6,275 bases of DNA, taken from the NCBI GenBank assembly GCA_041601535.1, contig JBFIHZ010000258.1, forward strand, positions 1 to 6,275, written 5' to 3'. The notes below the pieces were generated by a model. The model saw nothing but the letters and a program-made list of their open reading frames with translations, had not been told where the DNA came from and did not search any database. The translations under genes and the position numbers were made by a program. The DNA comes from JBFIHZ01 sp041601535 (GTDB lineage: Bacteria > Pseudomonadota > Gammaproteobacteria > Xanthomonadales > SZUA-36). Below, one piece after another: positions 1 to 6,275 of this stretch; position 1 is the stretch's first letter; every line of letters starts with the position of its first letter.

Positions 1-186
1 ATCCATAATCTTCCCTGCTGTCTGCCGCTTGCAGATGTAAGTGCCCGGGCGTCCGGGCTGATTGCTTGTGATGTTGAATATACCGCGAATGCGCTACCAA
101 TCCAGCCAGTGAGTGCGCACCAAAGCCTGGGTCAGTTGACGCGATAATACCCGTTTCGAATGATCTCGCGGGCTGCGGTTACGGTT
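1..186. other. Left-edge region beyond the terminator, no supported gene
   Basis: Nothing here can be called a gene. Plus-strand frame 1 is open from the edge to a TAA at 145-147 (48 codons), but its third-position GC is only about half and it resembles nothing I know. One minus frame is also open to the edge but has no ATG or GTG. A short inverted repeat GCCCGG/CCGGGC (43-58, loop GCGT) has no T run. The plus-strand frame could be the tail of a convergent gene beginning outside the window; I rate that as unlikely. Confidence 0.4.
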
Positions 187-214
187 AAAAAAGCCCCGCC
201 ATGGCGGCGGGGCT
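187..214 (-). terminator. Rho-independent terminator of the nuclease gene
   Basis: On the minus strand a perfect 9-base-pair GC-rich stem (AGCCCCGCC pairing with GGCGGGGCT, 5-base loop GCCAT) is followed directly by a run of six T (187-192, overlapping the stem foot). It begins 35 bases after the nuclease stop codon at 249, the expected place. The plus-strand side has no T run after the hairpin, so it should act only on transcripts from the right. Confidence 0.93.
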
Positions 215-248
215 GTTGGGTCCTATCGAGGCTTGCGCTGCAATATGT

Positions 249-3200
249 TCAGGGTGAATTAACCCACTCCACCCACTCTTTCATTTCACCCAGGCTACAG
301 CCGTATTTGCTGTGACCTTCGCCCAGTTCCTGTGCGGCAATGATTTGTTCACAGGAACAGCCGGCGGTGTCGAAAATATCAAACGAGGCCTGCGGTCCCT
401 TGCCATTGGACGGTGTGGTATCAAACACACCGTCAGCATCGGTCAGGGCGAAACTGTTGGTACCCAGTTCAAGTGTCGGCACCGATTCCGGTATCACCGT
501 GCCGGGGCACTGGTCAATGGCATCCCACACGCCGTCCTCATCGGCATCCAGGTACAGGCCCACCACCACGGCATCATGATCGGAAGCCCGCCATGGATCG
601 GCGTTGAACAGCAGGGGTTGGTTGTGGTCGTTGTAATCCAGCCCGGCCGGTTCATCCGAATTGATGTGCCAGGCCGCCGCGCCGCTGACTTCCGGCAGCA
701 GGCTGCCCGAGGACAGTGCATAGTCCAGGTAACCCAACTGGCCCTGGAAGGCGTAGGAATACGCACCTGTGGACCAGCCACTGCCCACCAGCGCCTTGAT
801 CAGGTCGGTGTAACCACCGCCCTCGATGACCGCAATCGGGTCTTCCAGCGCATAGGAGTTGAGGTCACCCAGGATCAGGAAGTCCGGGTCGCCACTGCCA
901 GTCGGGTCGGTGGCCAGCCAGTCAACCAGTGCGGCCGCGGCCGCGGCACGAACGCCGTTGCAATTACCCTGGCCATCGCCGGTATCCGGGTCAGCCACAT
1001 CATTACAGTTGGAACCTTTGGACTTGAGATGGTTGACCACCACGGTGAACAGCTCACCGGTACTGCTCTCGGCAAAGGTCTGTGCCAGTGAGGGACGGTT
1101 TTTATCATCCAGGAAGGCCGGATCATCCGCACTGTCGAGCGTTTCATACCCACCCACCGGGCTGACTGCGGCCGGTTTGTAGATGATGCCAACACGGATC
1201 GCATCCGTGCCGATGGCGCCGGTGGCGATATAGGCATAGGTCCCGGCGCCGGCCACCGCATTCAGACCATCCACCAGGTCGGCGATGGGCGCATCATCCG
1301 CAGCGTTTTCGATCTCAATCACGCCAACCACGTCGGCATCCAGCGTGGTCAATGCTGCTACCAGCTTGGATTTTTGCTGGTTGAACTCCAGCAGGTTATC
1401 CGCGCCGCGGCACTGCATATTGGCCGCCGGGCCGCAAATATTGCCGCCATTATCCAGGTGGATAAAGTAGTTCAGCACGTTGAAACCGGCTACCCGGATC
1501 AACGAACCACCCACATCCGGCGGGGTTTCCTCGCGCAGGTTCTCACGGACAAAGGTTACCGGTGCTGTGGGTTGCAGCTCGTAGGAGCCAAAACCGTAAC
1601 TCAGCACGCCGGTCAGGCCGGTGACGCTGTCGCCCACCCGCAGGGTATTGCCGGCACCCAGGTAGGGTGGCAGCGGCAGCGGGTTCTGCACCGTGCTGCC
1701 ATCATCCAGCTGGATGCGCCTCAGGTTATTGGCGGCCTGCAGCGCATTGGCCGGGGCACCCGGCAGTACCACATTGGTGGGATTGTCCAGCGGACCATCC
1801 ACCGCCAGGCCCACTTCGCCGAAGCGCGCCCAGGTGAAGTTGTCGGTGGCGTACAGGGTTTGCGGGAAGCTGACCAGCATGCCCTCAAGGCGCTCCCAGT
1901 CTGCCAGGTCGGCCACCGGCAAGTTAACCACGGTGGCGCTGGCGATTCCGCCCGGGCCGCAGTTGGCCAGGTCGGTCACCACGTTCAGTTCCGTCAGGTC
2001 AAAGAACTCCGTGACGGTGCCCTGCACTCGTACGACATCACCCGGTGCGACATCCGGCCCGAAGCCGTTGTCGAATACGAATATGCCGTCAGAGGTGGCC
2101 GGATTACCATCAGCCTGGCTGTCTTCTTCCTGCAGGAAAAAGCCGTTCAACTGGTTGCCCTGCTGGAAATCTCCTACCACCACGCCTTCCAGGATGACAC
2201 CGGCAATGCCGTCGTAACCGCTGGCTGTGCCACTGCCCTGCACGTTGTAGATGGGCGTGGCGGGATCACCGCAGGCGCCAAACGGCGGGATCACCGCCAC
2301 GCAGGTGTTTTCACTGCCCGGCGTACCGCGGTCACCGATACCAAACGGCGTGACCGAAGTGCACCAGTTTTCACCCAGTGCATTATCGAGATTTAATGCC
2401 GCCAGCGACATGGATGCACCGCTCGGATCCGGGAAGGTGGAGCCGTTATCCCATTCAACCCGATCGACCTCGGTCAATCCACCGTCCAGCACGATCAACT
2501 CATCAGAGCTGTTGCTGAGGAACATGTCGGATCCGTAGGAATACGCTACCGGCGCGCCGCCATTGGTGTTGCTGTCTGCGTTATTGCCCAGCACCAGGTA
2601 AGCCCCGGCCGGAATGACCAGCGGACCACCGTTGTTGATGACATGGGAATCTGAGTCGTTGTCCGCAATGGTCCAGCCATTGAGGTCTATGTCACTGTCG
2701 GTGGAATTGTACAGCTCGAACCATTCACCGGAGCCGTCACTGACAGCAGCGGGATTCTGCATGATTTCAGTGATGATGATGTCAGTCAGTTCCACCACCG
2801 GCGGCGGGGTTACCGCGTTCGGGCTGGGCGGCGCTGAGCGCCAGGTCACGCTGAGATTTTCCGATGTCTCGTCATCGCCGTTCACGCCATTGCCACCGGT
2901 TTGCGTTTCGCTGCCTTCGGCCAGATCGTCGCGTGAAAAGGAACTGCCGCCAGAATGACCGCTGCCGGCAATCACATCCTGGCTGGCAATGGCCGTATCG
3001 GCTTGATAACTGCTGGTATCGCTGTCGCCATCGGGTCCGTCTGTTGCCACCCCGGTTTTGTCGACGGCTTCATCCTTGTCACCCCAGAGGGCGTAATCCA
3101 GATCCTGTACCAGGTCGCTGGCACCATCCCAGCTGTACAGCACCACCACTTCGCCGCTGTTGGTCAGGCCACCCTGATTATTGATGCTGCCGGCAAACGC

Positions 3201-4175
3201 TTCGCGCATATCGGCAATGCCGTCCGCCGCGCCATCCTCGAACAGTTCGTAGGTTGGGTTAACGCCGTAGGTAGCAAAGAAATCGTCTGAGCCGGCCAGC
3301 GCAACCGTCTGGTAACCCCCAGCCGGTATGCTCGCGCCATCGGGGAAGCGTGCATGGAAATCGCCAAAACCGCCACCGCCCGCGTTCGCGCCGGTCACGA
3401 TGTTGTAGTAATACGTGCCGCCGGGTGCAAACGTGGCATCCGTCAGGTAGACGTTGGATAAATCCACCGCGCTGCTGCCCGGGTTATGAATTTCAATAAA
3501 CTCGCCGGCCGTGGGGGTGACCACCAATTCACTCAGCAGCAATTCCGGCACGCTGGCCACGCCGGAAAAGACCTGGCCGGTGTTGGTTGAACCAAAGGTG
3601 CTGGCCATCGGCGGCTGCCAGGTGAAATCGGCATAGGCCGTGCCCGTGCCGGTCAACTGCAATGAGTGTCCAATGGGCGTATCGGATGGTTCGGACACAC
3701 CGATGTCGGTACTGGCCATGCCACTGGCCGGGCCCGAACCGGCGGTAAAGCCGCCTTCGTAGCTGAGAAACTGCACCACTGCCGGCGTGTTGTCGACCAG
3801 CGCCAGGCCATCCGGCGATCCGTTCTGAATGCCGGCCCTGGCAAAGCTCAGGGTGCCATACCCCGCGCCCTCATCAGGAATAGTGCCGCTGAGATTGATG
3901 GTGTCGTAGACATTGAGCTGGGATGGCGAGCCGTTGTACAGCGCAATGGTCCAGCCCGCCAGGTTGGTGCCGGCCGCGCCGGCTACTTCCACCGCTTCGC
4001 CGGTATCAGCGCCATCGTTGTCGTAATGCAGTTCGTTAATCCAGACCTGCGCCTGCAGTGGGTTTATCCCCACCACACCGGCCACCAGGACTACCCAGAA
4101 AAGGCTGCGTTGAAAGTTTGAAAAAGAAGTTGAAATGCGATGTCGGAATTTTATAACAGATTGATTGATATGCAT
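249..4175 (-). CDS. Secreted ExeM/NucH-like extracellular endonuclease, lamin-tail multidomain
   Basis: Predicted exported nuclease that degrades DNA outside the cell, probably metal-dependent. Seen in the 1308 residues: signal peptide 1-42 (basic start, hydrophobic 24-37, likely cut after LQA42); three lamin-tail-like beta domains at about 43-205 (INELHYDNDG), 210-450 (LLLSELVV, EFIEIHNPG) and 463-625 (IIITEIMQNP, EWFELYN); an OB-fold-like region 641-875; and a DNase I-like EEP domain 893-1209. EEP motifs are FNVLNYF near 898, EIEN 954-957, NHLKSK 1048-1053, GDLN 1103-1106, LDY 1150-1152 and SDHD 1198-1201, so the active site looks complete. A calcium-type DADEDG motif (1210-1215) leads into DQCPGT, and a tail with CSC near 1273-1275 follows. 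The start is well supported: signal peptide placement fits and the next Met is residue 153. This architecture matches ExeM/NucH nucleases, which serve in extracellular DNA use and biofilm turnover. No GlyGly-CTERM anchor is visible. It has its own terminator and appears monocistronic. Confidence 0.93.
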   Translation of the reverse strand: MHINQSVIKFRHRISTSFSNFQRSLFWVVLVAGVVGINPLQAQVWINELHYDNDGADTGEAVEVAGAAGTNLAGWTIALYNGSPSQLNVYDTINLSGTIPDEGAGYGTLSFARAGIQNGSPDGLALVDNTPAVVQFLSYEGGFTAGSGPASGMASTDIGVSEPSDTPIGHSLQLTGTGTAYADFTWQPPMASTFGSTNTGQVFSGVASVPELLLSELVVTPTAGEFIEIHNPGSSAVDLSNVYLTDATFAPGGTYYYNIVTGANAGGGGFGDFHARFPDGASIPAGGYQTVALAGSDDFFATYGVNPTYELFEDGAADGIADMREAFAGSINNQGGLTNSGEVVVLYSWDGASDLVQDLDYALWGDKDEAVDKTGVATDGPDGDSDTSSYQADTAIASQDVIAGSGHSGGSSFSRDDLAEGSETQTGGNGVNGDDETSENLSVTWRSAPPSPNAVTPPPVVELTDIIITEIMQNPAAVSDGSGEWFELYNSTDSDIDLNGWTIADNDSDSHVINNGGPLVIPAGAYLVLGNNADSNTNGGAPVAYSYGSDMFLSNSSDELIVLDGGLTEVDRVEWDNGSTFPDPSGASMSLAALNLDNALGENWCTSVTPFGIGDRGTPGSENTCVAVIPPFGACGDPATPIYNVQGSGTASGYDGIAGVILEGVVVGDFQQGNQLNGFFLQEEDSQADGNPATSDGIFVFDNGFGPDVAPGDVVRVQGTVTEFFDLTELNVVTDLANCGPGGIASATVVNLPVADLADWERLEGMLVSFPQTLYATDNFTWARFGEVGLAVDGPLDNPTNVVLPGAPANALQAANNLRRIQLDDGSTVQNPLPLPPYLGAGNTLRVGDSVTGLTGVLSYGFGSYELQPTAPVTFVRENLREETPPDVGGSLIRVAGFNVLNYFIHLDNGGNICGPAANMQCRGADNLLEFNQQKSKLVAALTTLDADVVGVIEIENAADDAPIADLVDGLNAVAGAGTYAYIATGAIGTDAIRVGIIYKPAAVSPVGGYETLDSADDPAFLDDKNRPSLAQTFAESSTGELFTVVVNHLKSKGSNCNDVADPDTGDGQGNCNGVRAAAAAALVDWLATDPTGSGDPDFLILGDLNSYALEDPIAVIEGGGYTDLIKALVGSGWSTGAYSYAFQGQLGYLDYALSSGSLLPEVSGAAAWHINSDEPAGLDYNDHNQPLLFNADPWRASDHDAVVVGLYLDADEDGVWDAIDQCPGTVIPESVPTLELGTNSFALTDADGVFDTTPSNGKGPQASFDIFDTAGCSCEQIIAAQELGEGHSKYGCSLGEMKEWVEWVNSP

Positions 4176-4180
4176 TTTTT

Positions 4181-4187
4181 CTCTCTG
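4181..4187 (-). promoter_or_regulatory. Weak ribosome binding site of the nuclease gene
   Basis: On the minus strand CAGAGAG lies 5 bases (AAAAA) before the ATG at 4175. It is purine-rich but only a partial match to the anti-Shine-Dalgarno sequence. The A-rich spacer and the A/T-rich TTTAATTA just upstream should leave the start codon unstructured. It supports the chosen start, which the signal peptide also requires. Confidence 0.55.
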
Positions 4188-4200
4188 TAATTAAATGTTT

Positions 4201-4220
4201 ACCGAACCGACCCGAGCCCG
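4201..4220. repeat. Degenerate 5-base repeat in the nuclease leader
   Basis: The plus strand reads ACCGA ACCGA CCCGA followed by GCCCGA, a short imperfect run with a 5-6 base spacing, about 25 bases before the nuclease start codon. It may be chance; as RNA it would give four closely spaced TCGG copies next to the ribosome binding site. Confidence 0.35.
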
Positions 4221-4260
4221 ATCAGTTACCTGTGCGGATAGTCTAAAGCTTAGTTGGTAA

Positions 4261-4288
4261 AACGCTTGCGCGTTCTTAAGTGTAAGAA
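4261..4288. promoter_or_regulatory. Two abutting inverted repeats, possible operator
   Basis: Two perfect dyads overlap by two bases: AACGC-TTGC-GCGTT at 4261-4274 and TTCTTA-AGTG-TAAGAA at 4273-4288. They lie 86-113 bases before the nuclease ATG, a typical place for a regulator site near a promoter. Such paired dyads could bind a dimeric repressor or activator, or form small hairpins in the leader RNA. Which of these applies, or whether they are chance, cannot be told from one sequence. Confidence 0.35.
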
Positions 4289-4298
4289 ATCTCCCTAC

Positions 4299-4314
4299 TG
4301 CTGTACCACCAGCA
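4299..4314. repeat. Short inverted repeat upstream of the nuclease
   Basis: TGCTG and CAGCA flank a 6-base centre (TACCAC on the plus strand). It sits 10 bases beyond the two abutting dyads at 4261-4288, making three dyads within 54 bases. A 5-base stem alone is weak evidence; it is recorded because of the clustering. Confidence 0.3.
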
Positions 4315-4415
4315 TACCCCGGTTTGATGACAATTGCTTTGCAGAGTTGAGCCTGCCGAACGGCCGGCACATATCGGGCCGTGTAAGCCGCCAACCCGGA
4401 GCGTGCACAGTCAGC

Positions 4416-4445
4416 AGCAGCGATCCGGTGATCCGCATCGCTGCT
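4416..4445. repeat. 9-bp perfect inverted repeat between the small gene and the nuclease
   Basis: AGCAGCGAT (4416-4424) pairs perfectly with ATCGCTGCT (4437-4445) around a 12-base centre, which itself contains CGG/CCG around TGAT. It starts 55 bases after the small-gene stop on the minus strand. On that strand it is followed by GCTGACTG with no T run, so it is not a standard intrinsic terminator. It may stabilise the 3' end of the upstream transcript, or be an operator. Confidence 0.45.
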
Positions 4446-4500
4446 TTCATCCGTTCAAGCTGGCCATCCGTGGTGTCGCTCCTGCCACTACCCGCGCAGA

Positions 4501-4821
4501 TCAATTCCCCCCGTTACGTATCGTCGGATCGTGTTGCAGCTGCCTGCCGGTGGCGGTATGCGCCACTACGATGGTATAGGCGTAGTCCTGCGCCGTGTCG
4601 TTCTTGTCCGTGCAGGTGTAGCCGGTACCGTTCTTTTTCTGCTTTTGTTTGAATTCGGTGTCTGGCAATCCATCCAGTGAGGTAATTTCCCAGCCCGTCG
4701 TATCCATATTCCATTGCAGGGTGGTATTGGAACTACCCTTGGCTACCGTGGTGTCATCGCAATGCACTACTTCATTCGGTTCCGTACCGGTCACCGTAAC
4801 TGACATTTCAATTTTGGCCAT
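4501..4821 (-). CDS. Small beta-rich protein of unknown function
   Basis: 106 residues, not recognised as a named family. Seen: no signal peptide or membrane segment; alternating hydrophobic strands throughout (IEMSVTVTG, TTLQWNMDT, WEITSLDG, YAYTIVVAH), polar loops, two cysteines (C21 and C70), a lysine-rich KQKQKK stretch at 58-63, and a tail ending DPTIRNGGN. This pattern suggests one small beta-sandwich of Ig-like or cupredoxin-like type. From memory, small uncharacterised proteins with a similar strand pattern and a DP-x-I ending occur in many Proteobacteria and myxobacteria, but I cannot verify homology here. The ATG at 4821 is chosen over the Met at residue 6 because AGGAG stands 6 bases before it. 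It follows the TPR gene by 80 bases on the same strand, so co-transcription is plausible. It is probably cytoplasmic, perhaps a partner of the TPR protein. Confidence 0.78.
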   Translation of the reverse strand: MAKIEMSVTVTGTEPNEVVHCDDTTVAKGSSNTTLQWNMDTTGWEITSLDGLPDTEFKQKQKKNGTGYTCTDKNDTAQDYAYTIVVAHTATGRQLQHDPTIRNGGN

Positions 4822-4827
4822 ATGCTT

Positions 4828-4832
4828 CTCCT
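4828..4832 (-). promoter_or_regulatory. Strong ribosome binding site of the small beta-rich gene
   Basis: AGGAG on the minus strand, inside AGAGGAGAAG, lies 6 bases before the ATG at 4821. It is the best Shine-Dalgarno match at any start in the window. It decides the start in favour of 4821 over the internal ATG at 4806, and is strong evidence that this short frame is a real gene. Confidence 0.85.
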
Positions 4833-4840
4833 CTGGGACC

Positions 4841-4860
4841 TCGCCACAGACACCTGGCGA
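4841..4860. repeat. Inverted repeat in the spacer between the TPR gene and the small gene
   Basis: TCGCCA (4841-4846) and TGGCGA (4855-4860) form a perfect 6-bp dyad with an 8-base centre, ending 9 bases upstream of the AGGAG of the small gene. A TATACT close upstream on the minus strand (about 4868-4873) resembles a -10 box but has no matching -35 at normal spacing. The dyad could be an operator for an internal promoter or a leader hairpin tuning translation; there is no T run, so it is not a terminator. Confidence 0.35.
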
Positions 4861-4901
4861 TAATCAAGTATAGGTGAACTTCAGCGGGCGGAGATGCCGG
4901 A

Positions 4902-6275
4902 TTACTTCAGCCCGGCAAAAGCAAGTGCCGCAAGCAAATCCGGATGGCGATAGCCCCGCTGCCTGAGCAAGCCGAGGGACTCGTCCAGATCGGCATCCTG
5001 GCCGGCGTACAGTTGCGCTCGTACCCAGGCGCTGCGCTGTGCTGGCGGCATGCTGGCTGGCAAGTTGTCGTGCATCCAGCCAATCAGTTGCGTCCAGTGC
5101 GCGAGGGTGTGCGGATCAGGTGGCGTGGACGGTGTTGCTTCTGACGGCGGTTGGCCACCGAGTTGATCAGCCGCCCGCAGCTTGAGGATCAGGCCATCGG
5201 CCAGCAACGCCTGCCAGGACGCTGCTCCGGCATCCTGATTCATGAGTTGCCACGCCAGGCTCGCCGCACTGACCGCCTGCAGGGCGGCTTCATCCGGTTT
5301 GAGTTCAAGCAGCAGGCCTTCGGCCAGCGCCAGTTGCACTTTGGCCTCCGTTTCCGGCCATTCACTTCGTTCCGGACTGTGTTCACGCCACTGCTGAACT
5401 TTGCCCAGCAGATTGTTCAGCTCCGCCACAGCCTGGCTGCCTGATCCATCGCGGATACTTTGCCGCGCCAGAGCCAGTTGCAGCAACGCTTTCTCCACCT
5501 GCCAGTTTTCATTGGCCGGTTCGATTTCCACCAGTTGAGCAGCTACAGCCAGGCCTTCGGTGAAATGCCGCCTGGCGTCCGCCACCTCACCCAGGTCCAG
5601 TGCCAGTTCTGCAACAAAACGATGGCCCAGCATCACGTGATCCAGCCACTGCGTGTTCTCCGGTTCACCGCTGCTGAGTTCGCTGGCGAGTTGCAGGTAC
5701 TCCCCGAAGCGCTGGCGGGAAGCCTGAAACTGGTAATCATTGCGCAACAGGCTGCCGCTCCATGAATAGGCATCCGCCAGTGCGCGGGCGTAGCTGGCAT
5801 TGGCCGGGTCACGCTCATACACGCCGCGGCTCAGGCTGATCATGCGCTGGTTGTACTCCAGTGCTTGCTGGACGTGGCCACGGCGGTTACTCAGAATGGC
5901 CAGATTGTTGTACGCAAAGCCCAGTTCCAGGACATAGTCATCCTTGTCCGGTTGCATGGCGTAGAGTTGCTCCGAAATACGGTAATAGCTCTGCATGCTG
6001 GCATCGGCCGCATCCAGATTCTCGCTTTCCCACCAGGCGTACCCCAGCCAGAAGTGGGCCTGACCCAGATCGAACAGGTGGGCGGCATTGTCCGGATCAC
6101 GCATCAGGAACCGCCAGGTGCTGCCGAGTTCGGCGTACACGTTGCTGTTTGGCGCGATGTCGTTGTCGAGCAGGGTGCGCACGAGCGAGTCGATGCCGTC
6201 GCGCCTGGCCTCCGGGTCGTAGGCGCGCTCGTCCTGGCCGGGCACCCAGCCAGAGTGATAGATCAGAAAGCCGAC
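4902..6275 (-). CDS. TPR-repeat protein, C-terminal part (5' end outside the window)
   Basis: The frame is open to the right edge, giving 457 residues without the true start. A GTG at 6243-6245 exists, but coding continues upstream as VGFLIYHSGW, possibly the end of a membrane helix, so that GTG is probably internal. Counting from that GTG, residues about 45-385 are alpha-helical TPR-like repeats with an exact 48-residue period: Pro 51, 99, 147, 195, 243 and 291, then Ala 339. Five residues after each comes an aromatic or His (H56, Y104, Y152, W200, W248, W296, W344). A Pro/Ser/Thr-rich linker (about 364-378) leads to a short helical tail ending AFAGLK. TPR arrays bind proteins or peptides. 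Known proteins with similar arrays carry N-terminal kinase, TIR, CHAT or DNA-binding domains; which applies here is unknown. It is followed by the small beta-rich gene after 80 bases. TPR nature is fairly sure, overall function is not. Confidence 0.85.
   Translation of the reverse strand, partial: VGFLIYHSGWVPGQDERAYDPEARRDGIDSLVRTLLDNDIAPNSNVYAELGSTWRFLMRDPDNAAHLFDLGQAHFWLGYAWWESENLDAADASMQSYYRISEQLYAMQPDKDDYVLELGFAYNNLAILSNRRGHVQQALEYNQRMISLSRGVYERDPANASYARALADAYSWSGSLLRNDYQFQASRQRFGEYLQLASELSSGEPENTQWLDHVMLGHRFVAELALDLGEVADARRHFTEGLAVAAQLVEIEPANENWQVEKALLQLALARQSIRDGSGSQAVAELNNLLGKVQQWREHSPERSEWPETEAKVQLALAEGLLLELKPDEAALQAVSAASLAWQLMNQDAGAASWQALLADGLILKLRAADQLGGQPPSEATPSTPPDPHTLAHWTQLIGWMHDNLPASMPPAQRSAWVRAQLYAGQDADLDESLGLLRQRGYRHPDLLAALAFAGLK

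Larger units (their letters stand above)
4176..4500. other. Intergenic region upstream of the nuclease, dyad-rich
   Basis: These 325 bases separate the small-protein stop from the nuclease start and should contain the nuclease promoter and 5' leader. I found no good -35/-10 pair; TAGACT on the minus strand (about 4238-4243) is a possible -10 with no recognisable -35. No intrinsic terminator follows the small gene, so readthrough is possible. Two short minus-strand frames with TTG starts (about 4295-4504 and 4191-4394) overlap each other, lack ribosome binding sites and look accidental. Several perfect inverted repeats are present and are listed separately. Confidence 0.6.

Noticed and set aside
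43..58. GCCCGG/CCGGGC hairpin near the left edge
   Set aside because: Only a 6-bp stem with no T run on either strand and no gene end that it would serve.
1..147. Plus-strand frame open from the left edge to a TAA
   Set aside because: 48 codons with mixed codon use and no recognisable motif; a chance open frame of this length is common. A convergent gene tail cannot be fully excluded.
931..947. Palindromic GCGGCC repeat, resembling a composite restriction site or recombination site
   Set aside because: It encodes the alanine run after VR in the EEP domain (residues 1077-1082); ordinary alanine codon use explains it.
312..1091. Plus-strand open frame of 259 codons opposite the EEP domain
   Set aside because: It is the complement of the most conserved catalytic part of the nuclease; the composition is antisense-like and no signal or motif is visible.
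1374..2396. Plus-strand open frame of 340 codons antisense to the nuclease gene
   Set aside because: It lies wholly inside the nuclease coding region, which has clear domains. Its translation is rich in Gln, His, Arg and Val without any domain pattern, as expected for the antisense of a GC-rich gene.
4191..4394. Minus-strand 67-codon frame just upstream of the nuclease
   Set aside because: It has a TTG start without a ribosome binding site, ends 15 bases before the nuclease start codon, overlaps the other short frame, and spans the dyads and promoter region.
4295..4504. Minus-strand frame starting at a TTG that overlaps the stop of the small gene, with an internal ATG at 4450 giving MKAAMRITGSLLLTV
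   Set aside because: It briefly looks like a signal peptide, but there is no good ribosome binding site before either start. The Leu run comes from the right arm of the 9-bp hairpin and the CTG codon after it, and the rest shows no fold-like pattern.

Overview
The window reads as chromosomal DNA from a Gram-negative bacterium with moderately high GC, most likely a marine or aquatic gammaproteobacterium. The clues are an exported, acidic ExeM-like nuclease with a Gram-negative type signal peptide, good Shine-Dalgarno sites and the general protein style. This assignment is an inference; no marker gene is present. All three genes I can support lie on the minus strand, so the biological reading order is right to left.

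Right part (4902-6275): the C-terminal 457 residues of a larger protein whose start lies beyond the window. It begins with a short hydrophobic stretch that could be the end of a membrane helix. Seven TPR-like helical repeats follow, spaced at exactly 48 residues. 80 bases downstream, behind a strong ribosome binding site, is a 106-residue beta-rich protein (4501-4821) with no signal peptide and two cysteines. The two look like a small operon: a membrane-tethered or multidomain TPR protein plus a small uncharacterised partner.

Middle gap (4176-4500): 325 bases without a convincing gene. It contains four short perfect inverted repeats and a degenerate 5-base repeat next to the nuclease start. 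No clear sigma-70 promoter and no terminator for the upstream gene could be identified.

Left part (249-4175): a 1308-residue secreted nuclease of the ExeM/NucH type. In order it has a signal peptide, three lamin-tail-like domains, an OB-fold-like region, a DNase I-like endonuclease/exonuclease/phosphatase domain with its active-site motifs present, one thrombospondin type 3-like calcium motif, and a C-terminal module with a Cys-Ser-Cys motif. A strong intrinsic terminator follows 35 bases after the stop codon. The first 186 bases hold no gene I can support.

Together the window shows an extracellular DNA-degrading enzyme as its own transcription unit, behind an unrelated-looking TPR/small-protein pair. 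The pair is the least explained part of the window.
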